Positions 1-10,918 of a DNA stretch of 64,000 nt are shown here, in pieces. The translations under genes and the position numbers were made by a program. Positions within the stretch are counted from its first letter, which is position 1; each line of letters opens with the position of its first letter. The stretch spans positions 56,886,001 through 56,950,000 of the forward strand of contig CM065818.1 of the NCBI GenBank assembly GCA_033398695.1. Reading direction: 5' to 3'. The DNA is from Orobanche coerulescens. Its lineage: Eukaryota > Streptophyta > Magnoliopsida > Lamiales > Orobanchaceae. Under the pieces are notes generated by a model. The model was not told the DNA's origin. It saw only the letters and a list, made by a program, of their open reading frames with translations, and searched no databases.

Positions 1-884
1 GGGAATTGATTTCATGGGACCCTTTCCATCATCGTTCTCTGATGAATACATCCTTGTAGCTGTGGACTACGTATCTAAATGGGTGGAGGCTGTTGCATTA
101 CCAACAAACGAAGCTAGAGTCGTGGTAAATTTTCTAAAGAAAATATATTCACTCGCTTCGGAACTCCGAGAGTTATTATCAGTGATGGCGGATCTCATTT
201 CTGCAATCACCAGGTTAAGGCTCTACTGACCAAATTCGGAGTAAAACACCGTGTCGCTACCTCTTATCACCCACAAACCAATGGACAAGTCGAGGTCTCC
301 AATTGTGAACTGAAACGTATACTTAAGATGACAGTCGACTCATCTCGAAAAGATTGGTCGAAAAAGCTGGATGATGCGCTCTGGGCTTACAGAACAACTT
401 ATAAGACACCGATAGGCATGTCTCCATTTCTTTTGATTTTTGGAAAAGCTTGTCACCTGACAGTAGAACTTGAACATCGAGCCTTTTGGGCTATAAAAAA
501 ATTAAACTTTGACGAACAGTTGGCTGGGAAGAAAAGGTTGCTGCAGTTAAATGAGTTGGATGAAATCCGACTCGACTCATATAAAAATGCCAAATCTACA
601 AAGAAAAAACAAAAAGATGGCATGACAACCGAATTCTGAGAAGAGATTTTAAAGCAGGAGATCAAGTTCTCCTTTTTAATGCATGATTGCGTCTATTTCC
701 GGGTAAGCTGAGATCACGGTGGATGGGCCCATACAAAATCAAAGAGGTGTTTTCCCATGGAGCTGTGGAGATTTATAATACAACCGACGGGAGTTTCAAA
801 GTAAATGGCCAACGGTTAAAGCCATATCTGGGAGGAGAATTCTCGACAGCAAAGTCAATCATAACACTGGAAATACCAAATTGA
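1..884 (+). pseudogene. pol: Integrase C-terminal part of Athila-type pol, frameshifted
   Basis: This is the integrase core and C-terminal region of a Ty3/gypsy polyprotein, which inserts element cDNA into the host chromosome. It opens with the first catalytic Asp context (GIDFMGPF). The second (IISDGGSHF, about nt 174-200) and the Glu context (TNGQVEVSN, about nt 277-303) are both present, so the DDE triad survives, but in different reading frames. A one-base loss near nt 145 and another shift near nt 600-640 break the frame. The C-terminal segment 687-884 carries RWMGPYKI and an RLKPYLGGE tail typical of Athila integrases. Translation would terminate early, so this copy is inactive. Confidence 0.88.
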
Positions 885-1290
885 TCAGACGAGAAGTCAA
901 GCTAAGTGTAACACCCCCGAGATATTCGAAGTATATTCCAGCGCCGTGGACCCCTACATGGGACCCACCAGGCTAAAACAAGAAAACACCACTCGACTAA
1001 CCATCTCAGTTAGCGAGGACACATATTTAAATAATACAATATATAATAATATGCCCGGAGCAACCGGTGTAATAAACATCAACCGACAGTATAGCAACTT
1101 TATTTAATACAAGACGAAGTTCGGAGTGAAAAGCCTAAGTACTCGCGAGTACAATCTATAAGTTTATAAATGTGGGAAACAATCATATCGAAAGGGACAA
1201 GAGAAATAAGAAGACTCGAATGCACATGTCAACGACCCTAGCCAACATCCTCGTACTGTCCCAGTGCCCGCTCATCCGGCAGAACATAAC

Positions 1291-1764
1291 CTGAAATCCA
1301 TAACAAGAATTTCCCCAAAACGGGTCCCCAAAGGGGTTAGCAATTACACTAGTACAAGTAATCAAGGCAAACCATGCGCTTACACGTTTCATAGTATAAT
1401 GCACCAAATCATTTCAAAATCAAAACCAGACATGTCTTTTCCGGAAATAAACAGTCAATCACATTTGCCTAGGACCGGGACGAAGCCCCAAATCCCACCC
1501 GAGGCCTCTAAGGACCCTCCCGAGCTGTCCATATCATAAAACAAATCACGCACGTGCATCGCCTAGGACTGGGACGAAGCCACAAATCCCACTCGAGGCC
1601 TCTAAGGACCCTCCCGAGCTGGCTAGCTAAACAAACTCATGAATCCAGGGCTAAAACCATTGGATTCCCTCCGTGGCCCCGTCGGACCCTCCCGAGGTGA
1701 GCAAATCATACACAATATATAATACCATTTCACGTTAAGCATAAAGGTTTCCAAAAATACTTGC
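1291..1764 (-). other. Putative GC-AG intron in element A 3' LTR
   Basis: On the minus strand, CAAG|GCAAGTA (donor at 1764) is followed 474 nt later by ATTTCAG|GT (acceptor ending at 1291). GCTAACCCC with a CCCCTTTGGGG hairpin lies about 50 nt before the acceptor. The same spacing recurs in the partner LTR (8136-8609). The match to splice signals is seen in sequence; splicing is inferred. Confidence 0.4.
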
Positions 1765-2304
1765 CTTGAATAATTGACGACGCAACGAACGGAAAGGAAA
1801 ATCACCGACGAACACTAGGAACCAACGGAAGCGAACCTAACGATTCGAAGAACATAATCACAACCAACTCTAAACAAATACGGAAATGGAATACACCCAA
1901 AAACCCGCCTACGATTCATGTATATTCGTATAAAAACAACAATGAGGGCGGACCACAACTAAACCCTATCGAATACGCAACAACCACGAAATATACAATG
2001 AATCCGTAGGGAAAACAAGAATACTAGCAAGATTAATCATATTCAACATGAATTAATCAACCATATGGAACGAATCGAAGAAAAACCCGATAACCCCCAA
2101 TTTACTCAAAAGTAGGGTTCTTAGAAGATTTACCTTGGATTAGGATGAAAGATTCGTGTTGATGTTGTTATTATACACCAAGAACTCAAAGAAGATGATG
2201 GTTGAGATGATTAGAGGAAGAAATCGCCCAAAATCGCCAAAGCCGCGGAGAAGGAGGTGAAATGAGAAATAGATCCGTCCAAAGTCAACTCATGGGTATT
2301 TATA

Positions 2305-2730
2305 GCCACACGGCTTAGCGCGCGCTAACGGCTAAGTGTTAGCGTCCGCTACCCAGTTACATTACAGTCCAGAACTCACTATCCTGGACCGTTAGCGTGC
2401 GCTACTACTATCTAGCATCCGCTAACAACGACTCGGTAGCGCGCGCTATCGAGCTGTAGCATGCGCTATCTGGGCGCCTGAACGAGTCCAGAACAAACTG
2501 CCCAGTACTGGACAGTCGCGTTAGCGCGCGCTAGTCCCCCGACATTAGCGTGCGCTAGACAACGTAGCGTACGCTAATCCGCTAGTCCAGAGGATTGGAA
2601 TCAGAAATAAGTTCACTGCCACTCCCAGGGCTCAGCTCGCTAGCGCGCGCTACGAAGCAGACGTAGCGTGCGCTACTAAGGGATCCCTAGCGTGCGCTAT
2701 GCAGAAAGATTAGCGCGCGCTAGGCACGGA
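2305..2730 (-). repeat. Palindrome cluster in U3 of element A 3' LTR
   Basis: About 12 copies of the dyad TAGCGNNCGCTA (variants TAGCGCGCGCTA, TAGCGTGCGCTA, TAGCGTACGCTA) are spread irregularly through roughly 425 bp. The last one, on the minus strand, lies about 15 bp upstream of the TATA box at 2297-2304. The equivalent cluster in the other LTR is at about 9160-9672 and has a different copy arrangement. Confidence 0.85.
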
Positions 2731-3017
2731 ATATTAACGGCCCAAAATACCGAAACATGAACGAAACATCAAACGGAACATCTCAAAACGCATAATAACA
2801 TAAAATGGATCCACGGCAACCCCGAAGCGGCGGTTCCGAACAACAATTTCGAGAATCAAATCAATAGATGATGGAAGAACCAATAAACGTAGAACTGGAT
2901 GACAAAAAGTCTCAAAACAATTATTTTCAAAAATTAATATGGTTACACGAGGGTCGCTAAAAACGAGAAATACACCGAAAAATGAAAATATCGGGAAAAG
3001 AAAATGCGGATATTACA

Positions 3018-3029
3018 TTCTACCCCTCT
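3018..3029 (-). other. Polypurine tract of element A
   Basis: On the minus strand AGAGGGGTAGAA directly precedes the LTR start TGTAATATCC. It overlaps the pol stop codon (3028-3030) and follows a hairpin GTTTCG-aga-CGAAAC. This is the expected plus-strand primer position. Confidence 0.8.
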
Positions 3030-4505
3030 AAAAATAAGTTTCGTCTCGAAACTTAAGAAACAAACAACTCGGGGTACCTAGCACGCATGCTATCCCCGGT
3101 TTCCCAAGTTGCCTCCTTGACACCATGTCTCGACCACTGCACCTTGACCAAAGGGATGGTCTTATGCCTCAGTCGCTTCTCACGATGCTCCAAAATCTTC
3201 AAAGGACGCTCCTCAAAAGTAATATCCTCGGCGACATCAATCTCACCATAATCGATGACGTGACAAGGATCCGGGACATATTTCCTCAGCTGGGAAACAT
3301 GAAAAACGCTATGAACATGACTCAGGGCCGGGGTAATGCCAAACGGTATGCCAACCCACCGACTCGCTCGAGAATCTCGAAGGGTCTAATAAATCTCGGA
3401 CTCAACTTCCCCTTTTTCCCGAAACGGAAAACTTCTCTCGTCGGCGACACCTTTAGCAAAATGTGGTCTCCCACCTCGAATTCCAAAGGTCGACGACAGA
3501 CATCGGCATATGACTTCTGTCTACTCTGGGCAGTCAACATCCGTTCCCGAACTAATTCTATCTTCCGCCTCGTCTCTAAAGCGATATCCGGCTCGGTCCC
3601 GACCAAATCGAACGCCTCATTCCAACAAATCGGTGATCGACAACGCCGCCCATAAAGTGCCTCATACGGTGCCATCCGAATCGACGCGTGCCAACTATTG
3701 TTGTACGTGAATTCGATCAATGGCAAATGCTCCTCCCAGTCATTGCTCCAACCGAGAGCACAAGCACGCAACATATCTTCGAACGTCTGGATAGTGCGTT
3801 CCGACTGTCCATCTGACTGAGGATGAAAAGAGATACTCAAACGCAAACGAGTACCATAAAATGTCCTTGATGCCCATAAAATGTGCCGCCTTGGTCAGAC
3901 GATCAACAATCACCCAGACCATATTCATGCCCGACCTCGATCTCGGCAAACTCGTAATGAAATCCATCGATATATCTTCCCATTTCCATTCCTAACAGAA
4001 GTGATGCAATAACCCATTGTCGCTGATGCTCGATTTTGACCTGCTGACAAGTCAAACATCTCGCTACAAACTGTGCGACCTCCTCCTTCATATCATTCCA
4101 CCAGAAATTCCGTCTCAGGTCCTTGTACATCTTACTCAAACCCGGATGAACGGAGTAAGGTGTAGCATGGACCTCACGCAAAATACTCTGTCTCAACTCT
4201 GAGTCGTTCGGTAAACAAAGCCGACTCTGGAATATCAAAACACCATCCTCGTGAATTACAAACCCAGGAGACTTTCCCTTAAGAATGTTCTCTCGGATTT
4301 GGGAAATCATCGGATCCTCCAACTACTTCAGCTTAATTTCATCGATCAAAGATGACGAAATCTCTAAAGCACAAAGTTGCCCGACAGCTCTAGGTAACGA
4401 AACCTCAACGTACAACTCGATCAAAACCCGCCGAAGCTCAGATTGAGAAGTAAGGATCTCAAGCGTTCGCAACGCAACCGGTTTCCGACTCAAGGCGTCG
4501 GCCAC
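3028..4505 (-). pseudogene. pol: RNase H end, integrase and chromodomain-like tail of element A, broken
   Basis: This is the C-terminal third of the Tekay-type polyprotein. It begins at the RNase H/integrase linker (ADALSRKP), continues through the HHCC zinc region (HPGLSKMY...CLTCQQVK, about 4020-4150), the first catalytic Asp context (MDFITSLP, about 3950), and then HPQSDGQSER with the catalytic Glu (about 3810). About 60 residues between AAHFM and the HPQSDG segment are missing, so the SDRD segment holding the second catalytic Asp is gone. Further shifts near 4010 and 3320 separate the zinc region, core and tail. The end reads VKVQWSRHGVKEA, typical of Tekay chromodomain-like tails, then FRDETYF and stop. 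It cannot make active integrase. Confidence 0.88.
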
Positions 4506-4544
4506 GACATTCGCCTTGCCCGAATGATAAAGGATTTAGAGGTC

Positions 4545-5841
4545 ATAATCCTTAATCAACTCTAGCCACATCCTCTGCCTCATATTCAACTCCCGCTGAG
4601 TAAATATGTATTTCAGACTTTTATGATCGGTAAAAATCTGACATGCAGAGCCAAAAAAATAGTGGCCAAATCTTGAGCGCAAAAACAACTGCCGCTAACT
4701 CCAAATCATGAGTAGGGTAGTTAAGCTCATACGACCTCAACTGTCTCGATGCATATGTAATGGTCTTGCCGTGCTGCATCAATACACACTCAAGACCCTG
4801 ACCCGAAGCATCACTATAAATAGCAAAACCCCCGTTGCCACACGGCAACGCTAAAATCGGGGCCGAAGTCAAATGCCTCTTCAGCTCCTCAAAACTCGAC
4901 TGCCTCTCGTCATTACAGAGAAACTTCTCGGACTTCTGGAGCAACTGTGTAAGTGGCCGAGCCAGTTTCGAGAAACTCTTGATGAACCTACGGTAGTAGC
5001 CGGCCAAACCCAAGAAACTACGGATCTCCTTCACATTCTTGGGCGGTGCCCAATCCAACATTGCCTCAATCTTCTGCGGATCCACACGAACCCCCTCGGC
5101 TGAAATCACGTGACCTAAAAACATCACTTCTTTCAGCCACAACTCACATTAGAGTTGTTCGGTCCTCAAAATGTCTAACACTACTCGCAAATGATGGGCA
5201 TGCTCTTCCTTGTTCCTCGAATAAATAAGAATATCGTCAATGAAGACGACGACACACTTATACAAATACTCGATAAAGATTTTGTTCATCAACTGCATGA
5301 ACACCGCCGGTGCATTAGTTAACCCAAAAGGCATAACTACAAACTCATAATGTCCGAATCTCGTCCGAAAAGCTATTTTCGGCACATCGGACTCCCTCAC
5401 CCAGAGCTGATAGTACCCCGATCTCAAATCAACCTTCGAGAATACAGCAACTCCCTGCAACTGACTGAACAAGTCATCAATCCTCGGCAAAGGATACTTG
5501 TTCTTGATGGTCACCTTGTTTAGTTCGCGATAGTCGATACATAAACGCAGTGAACCATAATTCTTCCGCACAAACAGGACCAGTGCGACCCAAGGCGAGG
5601 TGCTCGATCGAACATACCCCGACTCAAGAAGCTCACTCAACTGCTTCTTCAAATCGGCCATCTCTGAAGGTTCCATGCGATACGGCGCCTTCGAAATCGG
5701 AGCCTCGCCCGGCTCTAACTCTATAGCAAACTCAACCTTACGATCTGGTGGCAATCCCGGTAACTTGTCAGGAAATACATCAGGAAACTCACTAATGACT
5801 GGAATCGACGAAAGCTCGACTTCACCATCCTCCGCCGTCAA
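4545..5841 (-). pseudogene. pol: Reverse transcriptase and RNase H of element A, broken
   Basis: This is the reverse transcriptase of a Ty3/gypsy element, which copies element RNA into cDNA. From 5841 down it reads EFPDVFPD, the [10 protein letters not shown] finger motif, PFGLTNAPA and the catalytic FIDDILIYS (about residue 200 of this segment). At 5149 an in-frame stop and loss of about six residues replace the usual YAKFSKCE stretch. The reading then resumes in the same frame with [19 protein letters not shown] and the RNase H segment IYSDASGQG...TYASRQL. A frameshift near 4665 disrupts the rest of RNase H. Confidence 0.9.
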
Positions 5842-5850
5842 GGCATAGCA

Positions 5851-6325
5851 CTAATAACCAGTACACCCCTTTCGCAGGAGTCTCATCGCCTTCAAGGCGT
5901 TAATAACGAACTTCTGGTTTACCCTCTTTTGCCCCGCGAAAGAGTGCTCGGTGCCGTCCTCGGCTAACATAGTGATGATTCTCGTGCGGTAGTTCATGAT
6001 TGCGCCATGCCGCTCGAGCCAATCATCCCCGAGAATCAAATCCTCACCCTCAATATTAACGACAATAAGATTAGAGAGCCAAGCTCTCACAAATAAATAC
6101 AGAGCAGTCTCGGACCTCTCGATCGCCACCGATCCTATCACTGCTAGGAAGTTTAACGATGAAAGACTCGCAAGGCGAAAAACAGTCGAGACTCAAACGG
6201 CGCACACACCCCAGCGATATGAATGAATGTGTAGCACCAGAATCGAAAAGCACACTGACAGGATGAGAATGGATATGAACGGTACCTGTCGCCATAGTGG
6301 CCGTTGGATCATCGGCCCTCCTCAT
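5851..6325 (-). pseudogene. Aspartic protease of element A, frameshifted
   Basis: This retroviral-type aspartic protease cleaves the Gag-Pol polyprotein. The active-site motif DSGATHSFIS is visible (about 6230-6245). The ILGDDWLERHGA flap-side motif lies in another frame (about 6000-6030), so a shift near 6100-6140 breaks the domain. It lies between gag (ends 6341) and RT (starts about 5841), the normal order. Confidence 0.85.
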
Positions 6326-6340
6326 CTCGTAGATACGCGG

Positions 6341-7531
6341 CTACACTGGAAGGTCCTCCTCTAGCGGGCTGACCCCGACCTCTACCTCGGCTGGCACTCG
6401 GCGGAGACTACAGAGCAAATGAGCCTGGTTCACACTCGGCTCTCTAGGTGCTGGAAAAGAATCACGGGTCTCGCGAATCTGTCTGACTTGTTCACAAAAG
6501 AGAGCCTTGTGGCCCGACTGACCACAAGTATGACAAGTCAACTTCTGACGAGGACACTGCCGGTTCCTATGGCCCGACTGGCCACAGTTAAAGCATGTGG
6601 GATCACGAACGGAGGTTCCGGCGACACCTCGAAAACTCCCAGAGAAACGAGCCGAACCACCCGTAGAAATATTTGCAGCCTGAGATTTCTGCTGGCCTCC
6701 ACCCTTGGGACCAGAAAAATTTCCGACTGACTTCTGCTTCTTGCTCTCACGAGCCACATCACTAGCCGTCACTGACATGTCGTAAGAAAGAGCCAAACTC
6801 TGATAATCCTTCAAAGTAGTGCAGACGAGCCCAAACATATAGTCCAGAATTGACAGTTTCATCCGCCTGGAAAAGTGAAAAATTTTGTCGTTCTCCTCGA
6901 CAACTTGGGTCTTCACGTAGCCCAACTCCTTGTTGAAATCGGCAATAGCTTGAGAGAAAGGAATATCCCGCGGTTGAGCATCATGGAAGGCATGGACTCG
7001 AGCCTGTCTAACCGGCCACGGGCAATACCCGGTCTCCATTAGGTCCTTGAACTCCACCCATGAAGCAACGTGATCGTTAGGCCTAACGACCTCCCACCAG
7101 TCAGTAGCGTCCCCAATGAGAAAGTACTGGGCAATAGGGACCTTACGGTCCTCAGGACAGTTGGTGGCAATGAAGACTTTAGATATCTCCTTGATCCACC
7201 CCTCCCAGCCGATCGGGTCTGATGCTCCCGAAAACTGAGGAGGATGCATCTTGATGACATCTTGAAGCCAACGGTCTGCTCCGCCCCGATTAGCATGGGC
7301 CGGATTCGGGTTCTGAACCACCTGAGCTATAGCTGCCATCTGGTTTACCATTTGATGCATGACAGCCGCAATACCAAGGTCGGTGCCATCTTGAGAAGAA
7401 GCATGACTATGACGGTCACCTATACTGCTGGCTCCCGAAGAATGCGACGTGGTTGCCCCACGTCCCCGGACGCATCCACAGCCACGACCACGACCCCTTC
7501 CAGCATCCATTCTGGTGTTAAGAGGTGGCAA
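6341..7531 (-). CDS. gag: Gag of element A
   Basis: This is the nucleocapsid and capsid precursor of a Tekay-type element. A 396-residue frame is intact, from an Arg/Gly-rich N terminus (MDAGRGRGRG from residue 8) through a retrotransposon gag domain (WLQDVIKMHPPQFSG, EFKDLMETGYCPW, about residues 87-270) to two CCHC zinc knuckles at residues 313-326 (CFNCGQSGHRNRQC) and 333-346 (CHTCGQSGHKALFC). Start 7531 is the first ATG; the ATG at 7510 is equally plausible and better matches the RGRG start of the other gags here (53790 and 63875). It is the best-preserved ORF of the element and ends before the protease in another frame. Confidence 0.85.
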   Translation of the reverse strand: MPPLNTRMDAGRGRGRGCGCVRGRGATTSHSSGASSIGDRHSHASSQDGTDLGIAAVMHQMVNQMAAIAQVVQNPNPAHANRGGADRWLQDVIKMHPPQFSGASDPIGWEGWIKEISKVFIATNCPEDRKVPIAQYFLIGDATDWWEVVRPNDHVASWVEFKDLMETGYCPWPVRQARVHAFHDAQPRDIPFSQAIADFNKELGYVKTQVVEENDKIFHFSRRMKLSILDYMFGLVCTTLKDYQSLALSYDMSVTASDVARESKKQKSVGNFSGPKGGGQQKSQAANISTGGSARFSGSFRGVAGTSVRDPTCFNCGQSGHRNRQCPRQKLTCHTCGQSGHKALFCEQVRQIRETRDSFPAPREPSVNQAHLLCSLRRVPAEVEVGVSPLEEDLPV

Positions 7532-7734
7532 AAAGCAACTCGATGATGAGTAAAAGAGGGAAAATAATCACAGTTCAAGAAACGGAAATACGGTACGAGA
7601 AAATAAAGAATCGAGTAAGGAAAACTTACGAACACTGGAAGTACTGATATGTTGGCAGCGGTGTGACAATGTGCAAAACAAAACACAATTAGACCCAAAT
7701 AACCGACAAGCCTAGGTATCCATAAACCTAGTGT

Positions 7735-7746
7735 GCTCCAATACCA
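7735..7746 (-). other. Primer binding site of element A (tRNA-iMet type)
   Basis: The minus strand reads TGGTATTGGAGC five bases after the LTR end, two mismatches from the TGGTATCAGAGC expected for initiator tRNA-Met. The following bases can fold back (TTAGGT/ACCTAGG class hairpin, about 7710-7735). Confidence 0.8.
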
Positions 7747-7751
7747 TTTTC

Positions 7752-9963
7752 TGTAACACCCCCGAGATATTCGAAGTATATTACAGCGCCGTGGACCCCT
7801 ACATGGGACCCATCAGGCTAAAACAAGAAAATACCACTCGACTAACCATCTCAGTTAGAGAGGACACACATTTAAATAATACAACATATAATAATACGCC
7901 CGGAGCAACCGACGTAATAAACATCACCCGATAGTATAGCAACTTTATTTAATACAAGACGAAGTTCGGAGTGAAAAGCCTAAGTACTCGCGAGTACAAT
8001 CTATAAGTTTATAAATGTGGGAAACAACCATATTGAAAGGGACAAGAGAAATAAGAAGCCTCGAATGCACATGTCAACGACCCTGGCCAACATCCTCGTA
8101 CTGTCCCAGCACCCGCTCGTCCGGCAGAACACAACCTGAAATCCATAACAACAATTTCCCCAAAACGGGTCCCCAAAGGGGTTAGCAATTACGCTAGTAC
8201 AAGTAATCAAGGCAAACCATTCGCTTACACATTTCATAGTACAATGCACCAAATCATTTCAAAACCAAAATCAGACATGTCTTTTCCGGAAACAAACAGT
8301 CAATCACATTTGCCTAGGACCGGGACGAAGCCACAAATCCCACTCGAGGCCTCTAAGGACCCTCCCGAGCTGGCCATATCATAAAACAAATCATGCACGT
8401 GCATCGCCTAGGACTGGGACGAAGCCACAAATCCTACTCGAGGCCTCTAAGGACCCTCCCGAGCTGGCTAGCTAAACAAACTCATGAATCCAGGGCTAAA
8501 ACCATTGGATTCCCTCCGTGGCCCCGTCGGACCCTCCCGAGGTGAGCAAATCACACACAATATACATTACCATTTCACGTTAAGTATAAAGGTTTCCAAA
8601 AATACTTGCCTTGAATAATTGACGACGCAACGAACGGAAAGGAAAATCACCGACGAACGCTAGGAACCAATGGAACCGAACCTAACGATTCAAAGAACAT
8701 AATCACAACCAACTCTAAACGAATACGGAAATGGAATACACCCGAAAACCCGCCAACGATTCATGTATATTCGTATAAAAACAACAACGAGGGCGGACCA
8801 CAACCAAACCCTCTCGAATATGCAACAACCACGAAATATACCACGAATCCGTAGGAAAAACAAGAATACTAGCAAGATTAATCATATTCAACATGAATGA
8901 ATCAACCATATGGAACGAATCGTAGAAAAACCCGAAAACCCCCAATTTACTCAAAAGTAGGGTTCTTAGAAGATTTACCTTGGATTAGGATGAAAGATTC
9001 GTGTTGATGTTGTTATTATACACCAAGAACTCAAAGAAGATGATGGTTGAGATGATTAGAGGAAGAAATCGCCCAAAATCGCCAAAGCCGCGGAGAAGGA
9101 GGTGAAATGAGAAATAGATCCGTCCAAAGTCAACTCATGGGTATTTATAGCCACACGGCTTAGCGCGCGCTAACGGCTAAGTGTTAGCGTCCGCTACCCA
9201 GTTACATTACAGTCCAGAACTCACTATCCTGGACCGTTAGCGTGCGCTACTACTATCTAGCGTGCGCTAACAACGACTCGGTAGCGCACGCTATCGAGTC
9301 AGAAGGCGCGCTACACGGGCACTGAACGAGTCCGTAACAAACCGCCCAAGATTAGACAGTTAGCGCGCGCTACCGGACACCTAGCGCGCGCTAGTCCCCC
9401 AACATTGGCGTGCGCTAGACAACGTAGCGTACGCTAATCCACTAGTCCAGAGGACTGGAATCAGAAATAAGTTCACTGCCACGCTAGTCCCCCGACATTA
9501 GCATGCGCTGGACAACGTAGCGTACGCTAATCCGCTAGTCGAGAGGACTGGAATCAGAAATAAGTTCATTGCCACTCCTGTGGCTCGCTAGCGCGCCATT
9601 TAAGGCACGTAGCGTGCGCTACTAAGGGATCCCTAGCGTGCGCTATGCAGAAAGATTAGCGCGCGCTAGGCACGGAATATTAAAGGCCCAAAACACCGGA
9701 ACATGAAAGAAACCTCAAACGGAACATCTCAAAATGCATAATAACATAGAATGGATCCACGGCAACCCCGAAGCGGCGGTTCCGAACAACAATTTCGAGA
9801 ATCAGATCAATAGATGACGGAAAAACCAATAAACGTAGAACTGGATGACAAAAAGTCTCGAAACAATTATTCTCAAAAATTAATACGGTTACACGAGGGT
9901 CGCTAAAAACGAGAAATACACCGAAAAATGAAAATATCGGGAAAAGAAAATGCGGATATTACA
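7752..9963 (-). repeat. 5' LTR of element A
   Basis: It is 2212 bp, with the same ends and modules as 907-3017: palindromes at about 9160-9672, TATA at 9142-9149, GC donor-like 8609, acceptor-like 8136. One stretch with two palindromes and the phrase GACAACGTAGCGTACGCTAA is duplicated here (about 9400-9440 and 9490-9535), which accounts for the extra length. Duplication CTAAG follows at 9964-9968. Confidence 0.92.
8136..8609 (-). other. Putative GC-AG intron in element A 5' LTR
   Basis: Same module as 1291-1764, with an identical 474-nt spacing: CAAG|GCAAGTA, two long repeats, CCCC/GGGG hairpin at GCTAAC, ATTTCAG|GT. Being in the 5' LTR, this is the copy that would sit in the transcript leader. 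Splicing is inferred. Confidence 0.4.
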
Positions 9964-9987
9964 CTAAGGACGTTAAATAAAGCGCTT

Positions 9988-10005
9988 ATTGGGAGGCAAC
10001 CCAAT
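9988..10005 (+). other. Post-pol hairpin of A0
   Basis: ATTGGG-AGGCAA-CCCAAT is a perfect 6-bp stem with loop AGGCAA. It is the segment just after pol that reappears in element B as CTCGGG-AGGCAA-CCCGAG, with compensatory stem changes. It is followed 20 bp later by a PPT-like 12-mer (10026-10037). Confidence 0.7.
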
Positions 10006-10025
10006 TTCTTTTATTTTCGCAAAAT

Positions 10026-10037
10026 AAGTTTGGGGGT
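10026..10037 (+). other. PPT-like 12-mer, first of three in A0
   Basis: AAGTTTGGGGGT is identical to 12053-12064 and to the true polypurine tract at 13613-13624. The first two copies flank the env-like ORF. Confidence 0.6.
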
Positions 10038-10141
10038 AACACAGAAAGATTCAACAACCGGATCAAGGATCATATCATTCAAAAAAATCCAGGGAGTCTT
10101 TCTTGCATTATTTTCACACATAATATTAAAAACAAAAAAAA

Positions 10142-10437
10142 AACGGCCGTATTCACAATCTTACGGCCGTACATATCGCCTTACATACGGTCGTACACAT
10201 ATATGTTATGGCCGCGTCCCTTCTGTTTTGAAAATACATTTTTAATGAAAGTTTGATACGGCCGTAAGTTCTATTACATACGACCGTAAGTTTTTCAGTG
10301 TGATTTTTTACGAAAGCATCATACGGCCGTAACTCTTGTATGTTACGGCCGTAACTTAAAAAAATTGTCAAAGGCCGAAAGCTCCATAAGGCCGTAATGG
10401 TTCAAATTTACGGCCGTAACTCGCCTTCTATAAAAAA
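10142..10437 (+). promoter_or_regulatory. Internal palindrome cluster and TATA-like site upstream of env-like ORF
   Basis: At least eight copies of the dyad TTACGGCCGTAA, perfect or near perfect, lie between 10142 and 10425. A TATA-like CTATAAAAAAAAC follows at about 10427. The same dyad sits in the element's LTR (14014-14100) upstream of its TATA box. This resembles a second promoter for the env-like ORF; activity is inferred. Confidence 0.55.
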
Positions 10438-10584
10438 AACACGGGTTTTAGAATCAGATTCACAAAACCAACGGGAAACACAGGCAAAGAGGCAAAAATT
10501 TTCCCTTTTCGTTCCATACTTTCAAGAAGTCAAATTCCTCATTACAATTCATTCTCCTTTCAACATTAACACCTAAATCATCAG

Positions 10585-10916
10585 GTTTTTGTTCAATCCT
10601 TGTTTTAATTTCGATTTTTATGGTTTTAGTTTCTCAATTTATATTTGTTTTTCGATTTCTATTTTCGTAGGATTCTTTGTTTGGAGCATGTTTATTTGTT
10701 AGTATTGTTGATATTTGTGTGGTTATTTGTTTCATTGATTTGTGATGACTTTGTGGATTTGAGTTTGATTGTAAAACTTGTTAAAAAAACTATGAACTCA
10801 ACCTGTCCGACGAAATACCACAAAGAAAATCTTTGAAATTTTTGATGTTTTTGTTGGTTTTACTTGGCGATTTTAGTTGTGTGATGAAAAAGGAAGTTGT
10901 TTTTGTTCAATTTCAG
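10585..10916 (+). other. Possible leader intron before env-like ORF
   Basis: The sequence reads TCATCAG|GTTTTTG at 10585 and CAATTTCAG|GG at 10916, two bases before the ATG at 10919. The interval is T-rich (plant intron-like). The acceptor is convincing and the donor is weak. Spliced env-like messages are known for some Athila/Calypso-type elements (family knowledge). Confidence 0.35.
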
Positions 10917-10918
10917 GG

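Larger units (their letters stand above)
907..3017 (-). repeat. 3' LTR of element A
   Basis: Read on the minus strand it starts TGTAATATCC and ends GGGGGTGTTACA. It carries about a dozen 12-bp palindromes of type TAGCGCGCGCTA (2305-2730), then a TATA box (TATAAATA, complement of 2297-2304), a GT donor-like site (2133), a GC donor-like site (1764), two repeats 94 bp apart (from 1468) and an acceptor-like TTTCAG|GT (1291). It is 2111 bp, against 2212 bp for its partner. The visible difference is in the palindrome region, where copies were gained or lost. Confidence 0.92.
907..9963 (-). mobile_element. Complete Tekay/Del-type Ty3/gypsy element A nested in A0
   Basis: It is a full-length element flanked by the 5-bp direct duplication CTAAG (902-906 and 9964-9968). 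Two LTRs (907-3017 and 7752-9963) flank a 4.7-kb internal region coding on the minus strand: gag, protease, RT, RNase H, integrase and chromodomain-like tail. The primer site next to the upstream LTR resembles tRNA-iMet, and a purine tract abuts the downstream LTR. The RT and integrase text ([26 protein letters not shown]) and the C-terminal VKVQWSRHGVKEA fit the chromodomain-bearing Tekay/Del clade. Multiple frameshifts and deletions make it non-autonomous today. Confidence 0.93.
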
